Assembly (NCBI GenBank): GCA_963836405.1
Contig: CAWIJL010000007.1
Coordinates: 558,001-622,000, forward strand
Length of the DNA stretch: 64,000 nucleotides
DNA from: CAWIJJ01 sp963836405
Lineage (GTDB): Bacteria; Acidobacteriota; Terriglobia; Bryobacterales; Bryobacteraceae
Direction: 5' to 3'
The translations under genes and the position numbers were made by a program. How positions within the stretch are numbered: position 1 is the stretch's first letter; each line of letters starts with the position of its first letter. The notes under the pieces were generated by a model. The model saw only the letters and a program-made list of their open reading frames with translations, did no database searches and was not told the DNA's origin. Below, in pieces: positions 19,206 through 26,931 of this stretch.

Positions 19206-19229
19206 CTGATCGGTTGTGGGGCGTATCCG

Positions 19230-19622
19230 TCAGTACCGAAACCAGCCGGGACCGACCGCCAGATGGTGGCTGATTCGGTCCGGAACTACAAGGAACAAAA
19301 CAAACCCAATTGTCCCGTGGGCCAGCCCCAGGAAATATAAGTTCTTGTGTCTCCGATAGATATAGACACTGGCCCAGCCTGCGAGGAGGCCCACCGCCAT
19401 CAGGAACCAGTTTGGCGTGTGAACTCCGGCGAACAGCGCCGCCGTGACCAACAACGCCGCACGGGGGGAAAGGACCCCCTCGAAACGCTTCAGGAAGTAC
19501 CCGTTCATCAGGTATTGCTGGAAGAGGCCCCAGGGGACGTACGCGATCCACGCCAGCATCGCGTCTTCGAACCGGATCGGCCGGGTGGTATCCAGCATGA
19601 ACCCGCAGGACAGCATCCCCAT
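19230..19622 (-). CDS. Short CPBP-type intramembrane protease domain, possibly a truncated half
   Basis: A 130-residue membrane protein resembling the C-terminal catalytic half of a CPBP (Abi/Rce1-like) protease. It has WGLFQQYLMNGYFLKRF, where most members have EExxxR, then FAGVHTPN (second motif, FxxxH) and LGLAHGTIGFVL (third motif with His). The usual N-terminal helices are missing. It lies 3 codons after the UGA of the preceding complete CPBP gene and in the same reading frame, so the two could once have been one long frame or this could be a truncated duplicate. The QQ in place of EE is seen in some acidobacterial relatives as I recall, but protease activity is uncertain. Confidence 0.6.
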   Translation of the reverse strand: MGMLSCGFMLDTTRPIRFEDAMLAWIAYVPWGLFQQYLMNGYFLKRFEGVLSPRAALLVTAALFAGVHTPNWFLMAVGLLAGWASVYIYRRHKNLYFLGLAHGTIGFVLFLVVPDRISHHLAVGPGWFRY

Positions 19623-19631
19623 GCCTGCGCA

Positions 19632-20522
19632 TCAGAAAAAGAAGTGCTTGGTCCAGTCCACCAGGGTGTGGAGCAGGGCGGAGGAAACCACGGTCCCGGA
19701 TTTCTGGAAAACCCGGCCGTACGCATACCCGGCGATGGTGGCCAGAATCATGTATCGCCAGTTCGGAAGGGCCTGCGGGCCGTTATCGAGGTGGGCCGCG
19801 CCGAAGATCACGCTCGACACCACCAGCACGGAGGTGGTAGCTCCGAAACGCAGCATGAGCAGGTTCTGGAGCAGCGAACGGAACAGGATTTCCTCGGGCA
19901 GCGCAGTGCCGGCGAAGATAATGCCCAATGCTCCGGCCATCGTTCCCGCGGTTCTTACCGGCCAGTGCGGGGCGGGCAGGAAGCCGATCGCGATTCCGAG
20001 CGCCGCCAGGACAGGCGCCAGCAGGAGGAAAGCGGCCAGCGGAAGGCGGATGTCCCGCACGGCGGACGGCAGGTTGTACTTCAACCCTTCGAAGGAGCGG
20101 TAGCCGGTGAAGACGATCAGCCCGAGCAGGATCGCGATACCGTACGCCACGCTGTGCAGAAAGCCCTGGGCCGCCCGCGGCACCCCGGCCGCTCCCGCCG
20201 CAAACTCGAGCGGCAGCCACAGCAGGAGAATAACGGCAAAATCGAGCCAGCCGGGCCGCTTCGGGAATCCGGAACCCGCCCGGGCGGCGCAAATCACGGG
20301 AGCGGCCGTGTATGCCAGAACCATCAGGATGAGCCGAGTGGTAAGGGCGCCGGCAAGCAGCGCGGCGGCGGCGAAGATTCCGGTCAGCAAAAAAGGTACG
20401 GCCCGGATCAGCCCGGGTCTGCCGTGAAGCAGATCCCTGAGCCCGATCCGGGCCGGAGTTATCAAAAGGCCGAAGATGGCCGCCAGCAGCAGCGCGACAA
20501 AGAGTACCTGCGTCCGGTCCAT
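19632..20522 (-). CDS. CPBP-family intramembrane glutamic protease
   Basis: A 296-residue protein with about eight membrane helices. The catalytic CPBP motifs are complete: PEEILFRSLLQNLL (EExxxR) near residue 209, FGAAHLDN (FxxxH) near residue 243, and SALLHTLVDW (Hxxx[ND]) near residue 284, very close to the C-terminus. The family includes CAAX-processing-type proteases and bacteriocin self-immunity proteins. No bacteriocin gene is visible nearby. The ATG is 64 bases after the TolC stop, so it may be the last part of the efflux transcript, ended by the terminator downstream of the short CPBP frame. Function here is unknown. Confidence 0.85.
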   Translation of the reverse strand: MDRTQVLFVALLLAAIFGLLITPARIGLRDLLHGRPGLIRAVPFLLTGIFAAAALLAGALTTRLILMVLAYTAAPVICAARAGSGFPKRPGWLDFAVILLLWLPLEFAAGAAGVPRAAQGFLHSVAYGIAILLGLIVFTGYRSFEGLKYNLPSAVRDIRLPLAAFLLLAPVLAALGIAIGFLPAPHWPVRTAGTMAGALGIIFAGTALPEEILFRSLLQNLLMLRFGATTSVLVVSSVIFGAAHLDNGPQALPNWRYMILATIAGYAYGRVFQKSGTVVSSALLHTLVDWTKHFFF

Positions 20523-20586
20523 GTCGTCCCGTCGCCTTACAGGCTACAGGGCGGGCAGGCCGGGAGGCAAGCCGCGCCGCACCCGG

Positions 20587-22236
20587 CTATTGGATGACGA
20601 TGCCGCGCTCGTCGAGCAGCTCGCCGGTCTGCGTGAGCAGCGTGGTCATGTTGCGCCGCAACGAAACCTGCTGCTGCACCACCGAGTTCTGAGCCTGCGT
20701 CAGGTCCTGCTGGGCGCGGATCACGTTGGTCGGGATTTCCGTGCCGAGCGCGTACTTCTGATTCATGGCGTCCAGGTTCAACTGTGCGAAGTGCTCCTGA
20801 GTGCGGGCCAGCTTGAGCTGCTCCTTGGAACCGTTCACGTTGGTGATGGCCTGGAGAACCGAGAGGCGGACGTTCTGCTGGCTATTGCGAAGGTTCAACG
20901 CATCCTGCTTCTTGGAGACCAGCGCGTCAGCCAACTGCATGGCGGCCACCCGCGACTTGAGCGGAAGGTTGAGCGTGAGGCCGACCTGGTAGGTCGGGTA
21001 GTTGAACCCGAACATCTGGCTCAAGGCGTCGCTGAAACCGCCGGGGATGACGTTCAGGATCGGCGTCGGGTCGAATCCGCTCGTCGTGCGCTGAATGTAG
21101 GTGCCGCCGATACCATTACTGGTGTAGCGGCCCGTCAGGTTCAGTTGCGGCAGCAAGCCGTTGCGGGCGTTGGCGATGCTGAGGTCGTCGTTGTCGAGCC
21201 GCATGGCGGTCGCCTTGAGATCGGGCCGGTTCGCGATGGCCTTGGCCACCGTCTCCTCGGAATCGAAACTCAGGGCATCGATGTTCGCGATGTCCACTGT
21301 TTCGGTGAGAACCAGGGGCAGCTTGCGGACGTCGGGATCGAGATCCGCCCCGATTTGCAGGCGCAGCGCGTCTTCCGCCGTCAACAGGTTAAACCGGGCG
21401 TTGGCCAGATTCAGGTCGGCTGAGGCGAGCTGGGTCTGGGGATTATAGATGTCCAGAGGCGACAGGGCTCCCAGATCGAGCTGTTTTTGCATGTAATCGA
21501 GGTAATCGGAAGCCACCTTGCGCGCCCCCTCCGCAACTTTCAGGCTGGCGCTGGCCTGAATCACGGCCCAGTAGGCGTTCTCAGCCTGCTGAACCACGTT
21601 GGTCAGCGTCTGGCGCAGGTTGTATTCGGAAATCCGCAGGTTGCTCCGGGCGGTCATGAGCTGGATCCGGTTCACGAACCGGCCCCGGCCACGAAGCAGC
21701 GGCTGGGTGACATCCAACTGAATGTTGGAGGAAATCTGCGGATTGAAGCTGTTCAGCGAATTGTTCGACGCACTCTTGGCGGCCCCGAACTGAGCGGTGT
21801 ACTGCGTACCGGTGTCGAGCGTCTGGCGCACTTGCGCGGAGAACGGCTGGCTCAGACTGGAGGAAACGTCTCGCGCGCCGTCCGTTACGTTCGTCGGCAC
21901 GCGCTTGCTCCGCTGGCTCGTGAAGCTGGCCGTGCCCGTCGGATCCCACGCCCCGTACGCGCGCTGGATGGCGTTCTTGGGCGTCTCGATCGAGAGCATC
22001 TGGATCTGGATGTTGGTGTTATTCGACATTACCAGCTCCAGGTAGCTCTTGAGCGACAGTTCCAGCTTGTCGCCCACGACAAAATCCTTGAGGCGGACCG
22101 GATCCTTGAGTTCGACCTTGGCTTCCGGTTTGCGGAAGATCGTCTCGCGAAAGTACTGCGGCTTGGGGAAGGACGACAGCTGCGCAAACGCGCCGGTCGT
22201 CAAAACGGTGCCTGCAACTAAAGTTCTGAACAGCAT
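20587..22236 (-). CDS. TolC-family outer-membrane efflux channel
   Basis: A 549-residue protein with a signal peptide (LFRTLVAGTVLTTGAFAQ). It has the duplicated TolC architecture: long helices (YLDYMQKQLDLGALSPLDIY, then LASADLNLANARFNLLTAED) and the repeat in the second half (LRNSQQNVRLSVLQAITNVN, YALGTEIPTNVIRAQQDLTQ). Barrel strand segments lie in between (GRYTSNGIGGTY, YQVGLTLNLPL). TolC forms the trimeric exit duct of tripartite pumps. It follows the MacB-like permease by only 4 bases and belongs to the adaptor-permease-TolC operon. I chose the ATG at the signal peptide; the extension upstream overlaps the permease. Confidence 0.9.
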   Translation of the reverse strand: MLFRTLVAGTVLTTGAFAQLSSFPKPQYFRETIFRKPEAKVELKDPVRLKDFVVGDKLELSLKSYLELVMSNNTNIQIQMLSIETPKNAIQRAYGAWDPTGTASFTSQRSKRVPTNVTDGARDVSSSLSQPFSAQVRQTLDTGTQYTAQFGAAKSASNNSLNSFNPQISSNIQLDVTQPLLRGRGRFVNRIQLMTARSNLRISEYNLRQTLTNVVQQAENAYWAVIQASASLKVAEGARKVASDYLDYMQKQLDLGALSPLDIYNPQTQLASADLNLANARFNLLTAEDALRLQIGADLDPDVRKLPLVLTETVDIANIDALSFDSEETVAKAIANRPDLKATAMRLDNDDLSIANARNGLLPQLNLTGRYTSNGIGGTYIQRTTSGFDPTPILNVIPGGFSDALSQMFGFNYPTYQVGLTLNLPLKSRVAAMQLADALVSKKQDALNLRNSQQNVRLSVLQAITNVNGSKEQLKLARTQEHFAQLNLDAMNQKYALGTEIPTNVIRAQQDLTQAQNSVVQQQVSLRRNMTTLLTQTGELLDERGIVIQ

Positions 22237-22240
22237 AATT

Positions 22241-23494
22241 TTACTCGTAGCGAATCGCCTCGATGGGATCCAGTTTTGCGGCCTGAACGGCCGGGTAAAT
22301 TCCAAACAACAGGCCAATAAACACCGATACACCAAAGGCGACAACAATAGACGATGTGGTTACAACCGTGGACCAACCGGCGACCCCGGAAATGATTCGC
22401 GAGAGCGAAAAACCGAAAACAATGCCGATCAATCCGCCGACGATCGAAATCAGGACGGCCTCCGTCATGAACTGACGCACGATGTCGGCCTGCCGTGCAC
22501 CGATAGCGCGGCGGATGCCGATCTCACGGGTTCTTTCGAGAACCGTGGCCAGCATGATGTTCATAATGCCGATGCCGCCGACCAGGAGCGAGATACCGGC
22601 GATACAGATCATGACGATCTTGAAGATGAACTGCGTCTGCTGCCTCTGCTCGAGCAGGCCGGCCGGCACGATGATGTCGAAGTCGCCCGCGTCCTTGTGG
22701 GTGGTGGCGAGAATCGCGCGCACCACGTCGGAGGTTTCGATGGAATCGACGCCGGTGCCAACCTTCATATAGATGCCGTCGATCTCATCCTTCAGAAAGC
22801 TGGTGTTGTCCTCAAACCGGCGCATCACCGTATTGAGGGGCGAGATCACCATATTGTTGCGGTTGCCGCTGGCCGCCGCCACCTCGGCGTCACCGCCGCC
22901 GGCGGACGGCGTCAGGACGCCGATCACCTGGAGCCAGGTATCGTTCACTTTCACGAACTTGCCGACAGCATCGTCGTAGCCGAGAAGATTGACCTTGGCG
23001 GTTTCGCCCAGTACGCACACCGGGGCGGAGGCGTTGTTCTCCTCGTCGGTGAAGAAACGGCCGGAAATCAGCTTCAGGCTGTTGATCTCCACGAAGTTCG
23101 GCAGCACGCCGATAAGCTGGGGCTGTTCCTGGTTCGTTTTTGGCAGTACCTTCTGGGGTTTGAAGCGCTTCCGCGGGGATATAGCCACGAGGCCGGAAAC
23201 GTTCTCCGCGATCGCGCGAAAGTCCCGGAATGTCAGGCCGGGGGAGGTCGTCCGTACCAGCTGCAGCTCGTTCCGGTCTACCGCTTCGCGCGCTTCCACA
23301 ATGATGTTGTTCACACCGAGCTGGTCGATGAAACTCATCATCTCTTTCTGCGCGCCCTCGGTGATGGAGAGCATGGCTACCACTGCGCCCACACCGAAGA
23401 TCATGCCGAGCATCGTCAGCAGGCTCCGCAGTTTGTGGGCGAAGAGGCTTGCCAGCCCCATCTTCAGTTCTGGAATGATGTGTGAAATACCCAT
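22241..23494 (-). CDS. MacB-like ABC transporter permease without ATPase domain
   Basis: A 417-residue inner-membrane permease. It opens with KMGLASLFAHKLRSLLTMLGMIFGVGAVVAMLSI-type residues (first helix and MacB signature), followed by a periplasmic MacB_PCD domain of about 220 residues. The FtsX core has VMICIAGISLLVGGIGIMNI, then RTREIGIRRAIGARQADI, and ends with AKLDPIEAIRYE. In E. coli, MacB is fused to its ATPase; here the ATPase must come from another gene, most likely one of the two MacB/LolD-type ATPases downstream. The gene starts 4 bases after the preceding adaptor stop and ends 4 bases before tolC, so the three are tightly coupled. Confidence 0.92.
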   Translation of the reverse strand: MGISHIIPELKMGLASLFAHKLRSLLTMLGMIFGVGAVVAMLSITEGAQKEMMSFIDQLGVNNIIVEAREAVDRNELQLVRTTSPGLTFRDFRAIAENVSGLVAISPRKRFKPQKVLPKTNQEQPQLIGVLPNFVEINSLKLISGRFFTDEENNASAPVCVLGETAKVNLLGYDDAVGKFVKVNDTWLQVIGVLTPSAGGGDAEVAAASGNRNNMVISPLNTVMRRFEDNTSFLKDEIDGIYMKVGTGVDSIETSDVVRAILATTHKDAGDFDIIVPAGLLEQRQQTQFIFKIVMICIAGISLLVGGIGIMNIMLATVLERTREIGIRRAIGARQADIVRQFMTEAVLISIVGGLIGIVFGFSLSRIISGVAGWSTVVTTSSIVVAFGVSVFIGLLFGIYPAVQAAKLDPIEAIRYE

Positions 23495-23498
23495 GTGA

Positions 23499-25556
23499 TT
23501 ACTTCCCCGCGGGCATGACGCCCATTGCGCCGCCGCTGCCGCCGGACTTGCTGTCGCTCTTCTTGACACTGTTCGGATCCTTGGTGGGATCCACCAGGGA
23601 GACCACTTCGCCGGGCTGCACGCCGCCGGACAGCACCATGGTCGACTCGCTGCGCTTTACGATCTGCACGGTGCGAGGCTCAAACCTTTTGCCAGTCTTC
23701 ACGAACACCGTGGGCTGGCCGCCTTTTTCGAAGATCGCCGTTGCCGGCAGGTGCAGTGCATTCGGGATCCTCTCGACGATGATCTCTACATCGGCGAGCA
23801 GCCCGGGACGCAGCAGCGTCTGCACGTCGGAATCCTGCTCGGGAGGCAGCGGCAGCTTTGCGTTCTTACGTTCTTCTTCGGTGAACCCGCCGGTGGTGCG
23901 TCCGCCGAACCTGATCGGATTCGCGCCACCCGGGAATCCACCGGCGTCGCCGCCGCGTCCGCCGCCCGCGGCCTGACCGCCGCCCTGGCCGCCCTGGCCG
24001 CGCTGCCGGCCGCCGAAACCGCCGGCTGCTTCTCCGCCCTGGGCCTGGCCTTCACCGCCGCGTCCGCCGCGCCCGCCGATTCCGGCGCGCTGCATCATGG
24101 CTTGCATCTCTTGCATGAGCTTGTCGCGATCCTCGCCGGTGGCATTCTGCATCTTGGTCCGGAGCTCGGTCAGTTTGGCGCGATCTTCCTCGGACATGTT
24201 GCCGAAATTGCGCCCGCCGCGTCCGCCGGCGGCCTGATCGCCGCCTTGGCCACCCTGGCCGCCTTGGCGTCCGCCGCCCGCAGCCTGATCGCCATTCTGG
24301 CCGCCCTGGCCGCGCTGCCGTCCGCCGCCGGCAGCCTGATCGCCGCCCTGGCCGCCCTGCCCGCGCTGGCGCCCGCCGCCATTACCGCCGCGCCCGCCGC
24401 CGTTATCGTCCTGGCCGGCGTCGCCAGCCTGCTGGTCGTCCCCGCCCTGCAAGGCCGCAAAGAAGTTGGAGCCGGTATTGTTGCCCAGCTTCTTGGCATT
24501 AGCCGCGGCCGTTGCCATGATCCGTTCGATATCCGCCGGCTTCATCTTCAGCCCGGTCAGCAACTCGCGCATATCGATCGAGAAGACAACGTCGAATTTC
24601 TTGGAGGGATCGCCCGAGTAGACGTCGGCCGAGGCCGTGCCGCTCATCGCCTTGATCTTGCCGTGGAACCGCTTTTCCGGAATGGCGTCGAGCTGCAACA
24701 GGGCTTCCTGCCCTTCCTGGAGGTTGGCGCGATCAAGCTCGCCGATCTTGGTCCAAACCTCGAGTTCGGAAAGATCGAGCAGTTCGGCAACGGGCATTCC
24801 GGGCTGGAGCGTGTCGCCTTCGCGAATGTCGGGAACCTGCTGGCCGAAATTCACGTTCCCGGCGCGGTTCTGACGGATGCTGACCAGACCTGTGATCGGC
24901 GCCAGCGCCCGCGTTTCCGCGATACGGCCCAGTTCGCGCTGCACTTCCTGGAGGTTGCGCTGCCGGTTCAGGTTCAACTGGTTCAACTGCGATTGCGCCG
25001 TCTCCTTTTGCGCCGCAATGTCGGTCTCGGTCTGCAGCAGCGCCTGACGTGCGGCTTCCAGGTTCAGGACGTTCTTCTTACGGTCGATTTCCGCCGTGAC
25101 GTCCGCCTTTTTGACCTCGAGTTCGGCGCGCCGAACGTCGTACTTGGCGCGCAGCAGGTTGACCTGGTCCTTGCTGTCCTGGATCGCCTGCTCCGCCTTG
25201 GCCCGCTTGATCTGCTCGTCTGTGGACTGCACATTGAGCTGGACTTCCTCGAGCGCTGCTATGCGTTCGGAATCGTCATACTCGACGATCAGATCCTTTT
25301 CCCGCGCCAGCGCGCCGACCGGCGCCAGGGCGGTTACCTGCACCGTACCGTTCAGGTTGGGCGCATACAGAATCTGCGAGCGGACCGCGCGCAGTTCGCC
25401 GCGCGAGAACGCCCGGATGATCACGTCGCTGCGCTGCACCTTGGTGGTAGGCGAGGTGTCCTGACGGGACGGCAGGTTCTTGTAGTATTTGTAGCCGTAC
25501 CAGCCGCCCGTACCGAGGGCCCCCAGCAGAATGATTCGAACAATTACTTTCTTCAT
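23499..25556 (-). CDS. HlyD/RND-type efflux adaptor with a large Gly/Gln-rich insert
   Basis: A 685-residue adaptor, far longer than the usual 350-450. It has an N-terminal anchor helix (VIVRIILLGALGTGGWYGY), a lipoyl domain, a coiled-coil hairpin (about 100-210), and the beta-barrel start (KFDVVFSIDM). About 170 residues of Gly/Gln/Arg-rich low complexity follow (roughly 370-540), and then the barrel resumes (LLRPGLLADVEIIVERI). Within the insert, three tandem 17-residue units are followed by a short charged helix (MSEEDRAKLTELRTKMQNA). The insert is probably disordered and sits in the periplasm, where the adaptor meets the permease. The ATG is preceded by GGGAGA. It is the third of three adaptors in a row and directly precedes the MacB-like permease. 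Confidence 0.88.
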   Translation of the reverse strand: MKKVIVRIILLGALGTGGWYGYKYYKNLPSRQDTSPTTKVQRSDVIIRAFSRGELRAVRSQILYAPNLNGTVQVTALAPVGALAREKDLIVEYDDSERIAALEEVQLNVQSTDEQIKRAKAEQAIQDSKDQVNLLRAKYDVRRAELEVKKADVTAEIDRKKNVLNLEAARQALLQTETDIAAQKETAQSQLNQLNLNRQRNLQEVQRELGRIAETRALAPITGLVSIRQNRAGNVNFGQQVPDIREGDTLQPGMPVAELLDLSELEVWTKIGELDRANLQEGQEALLQLDAIPEKRFHGKIKAMSGTASADVYSGDPSKKFDVVFSIDMRELLTGLKMKPADIERIMATAAANAKKLGNNTGSNFFAALQGGDDQQAGDAGQDDNGGGRGGNGGGRQRGQGGQGGDQAAGGGRQRGQGGQNGDQAAGGGRQGGQGGQGGDQAAGGRGGRNFGNMSEEDRAKLTELRTKMQNATGEDRDKLMQEMQAMMQRAGIGGRGGRGGEGQAQGGEAAGGFGGRQRGQGGQGGGQAAGGGRGGDAGGFPGGANPIRFGGRTTGGFTEEERKNAKLPLPPEQDSDVQTLLRPGLLADVEIIVERIPNALHLPATAIFEKGGQPTVFVKTGKRFEPRTVQIVKRSESTMVLSGGVQPGEVVSLVDPTKDPNSVKKSDSKSGGSGGAMGVMPAGK
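24232..24384. repeat. 51-base tandem repeat, three copies, inside an adaptor gene
   Basis: The marker GCCTGAT recurs at a spacing of exactly 51 bases twice in a row, so three units encode a 17-residue Gly/Gln-rich block (roughly GGRQRGQGGQGGDQAAG). A further diverged unit lies about 260 bases away in the same gene. Such repeats are prone to slippage, so copy number may vary between strains. Confidence 0.8.
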
Positions 25557-25577
25557 TTCAGATCAATCTCCCGACGG

Positions 25578-26885
25578 CTAGAACTTCTTTTTCGCCCTTT
25601 TCGCGGCATCCGCTGGGTTCTCCAGCGTGACGATCTCGCCTTCGTTCAACCCGCTCTTCACGATGATGTCTTCTTCGTTTTTCTTACCGACCTGGATCGG
25701 CCGGATGACGAAGTTCTTGCCCACTTGCACATAGACGGCCGGCTTGCCGCCCCGGTCGAAACTGGCGCGGGTGGGAATGAGCAACTGGTTGACGTCCTTT
25801 TCGATGATTACTTCCGCCGTGGAACTCATGCCAGGACGCAGCCGCGGATCCAGGTTCTTCAGCGTGGCGCGAGCCGGGAAAGTCTTCTCCGACTGCTGCC
25901 CTCCGCGAAACACCAGGTTTGCGATAGGGCTGATGTAATCGATCTGGGCCAGGAATTCCTTGTCCGGGATAGCATCCACGCGAATCTTGACCTGTTGCCC
26001 GAGTTCGAGCTTGCCGCGGTCTACCTCTTCGAGCTTCAACTCGATGTACATCTCGGACAGGTCCGGAATTTCGACGATGGCCGCACCCGTGAACACGTTG
26101 TCGCCTTCTTTATAAGGCGGCTGGTTCTGCCCGAACTGACCCTGCGAACGGAAGTTCGAAAGCACATTGACGATGCCGTCCACCGGAGCCTTCAACTGCA
26201 TCATCGAGAGGTAGCCTTCGGTGGTCTTGAGATCGCGGTAGGCCTTATCGCGGTTCTGCGTGAGGCGGTTCAGGTCCGCTTCGTAGCCCACTTCGTGGGC
26301 GTTGATGACGGCCTTGATCCGCTGCAGGCTGCCCTCGGAAACGCCAACCTGGATGCGCGACTTCTCGCCCTCGATGGCCGACACCACTTCCGCCTTGCTG
26401 GCGTCCAGCTTGGCGCGCTCGAGCGCGTATTCGGATTCCGTCTTGTCCATGGAATCCGATTCTTGCGACATTCGCTGCTGCGCCCTCTGCTGGATGATCT
26501 GGTTTTCCTGGTTCTGCACGTTGTTGCGGCGGCTCAGGAGCAACATATCCTGGCTGGAGCCGTCGAACTCCACGATGACGTCGCCCTTGTGGACCGTGCT
26601 GCCATTGGCCGCCAACTTGACGATCCGCAATCCCGGAGCGGGAGGCGCCGAAAGAATAATCGACTTGGCGCTGCGAATGGCGCCGCGAGTCCGGACGCTG
26701 ATCACGAAGTCCGCCTTACGCGCCCGCGCCACGGCGACTTCTACCTCCGTGGTCCCGGTGTACTTGTAGGCCGCATACACGCCGCCGCCGCCCACCAGCA
26801 GCGTCAGAGTCCAGACAATCGCCTTGAACCGGCCCGGGTGCGACTTACCCAAACGAGTTTTGGGTTTTACGTCTTTCGATGACAT
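25578..26885 (-). CDS. HlyD/RND-type efflux adaptor (membrane fusion protein)
   Basis: A 435-residue adaptor. A Lys-rich N-terminus and anchor helix (FKAIVWTLTLLVGGGGVYAAY) are followed by the first lipoyl half (LRIVKLAANGSTVHKGDVIVEF), a coiled-coil hairpin (about 95-200), and the second lipoyl half (MMQLKAPVDGIVNVLSNFRS...GDNVFTGAAIVEI). The beta-barrel has LGQQVKIRVDAIPDKEF and RLRPGMSSTAEVIIE, and the membrane-proximal domain ends with GLNEGEIVTLENPAD. It is of normal length and composition, unlike its two larger neighbours. It sits between them with gaps of 21 and 46 bases, so all three are in one transcript. Confidence 0.9.
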   Translation of the reverse strand: MSSKDVKPKTRLGKSHPGRFKAIVWTLTLLVGGGGVYAAYKYTGTTEVEVAVARARKADFVISVRTRGAIRSAKSIILSAPPAPGLRIVKLAANGSTVHKGDVIVEFDGSSQDMLLLSRRNNVQNQENQIIQQRAQQRMSQESDSMDKTESEYALERAKLDASKAEVVSAIEGEKSRIQVGVSEGSLQRIKAVINAHEVGYEADLNRLTQNRDKAYRDLKTTEGYLSMMQLKAPVDGIVNVLSNFRSQGQFGQNQPPYKEGDNVFTGAAIVEIPDLSEMYIELKLEEVDRGKLELGQQVKIRVDAIPDKEFLAQIDYISPIANLVFRGGQQSEKTFPARATLKNLDPRLRPGMSSTAEVIIEKDVNQLLIPTRASFDRGGKPAVYVQVGKNFVIRPIQVGKKNEEDIIVKSGLNEGEIVTLENPADAAKRAKKKF

Positions 26886-26931
26886 AGTTCTCCTACCAAA
26901 ATGATTGCAACCACTACAGGCTGCGCACCGT

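Noticed and set aside
19087..19632. 182-codon N-terminal extension of the fourth adaptor
   Set aside because: It overlaps the short CPBP frame and the terminator and shows no adaptor-like or signal sequence.
23751..26882. 1043-codon plus-strand open frame opposite two adaptors
   Set aside because: It is the complement of two well-supported adaptor genes and is rich in Ala/Leu/Val from antisense codons.
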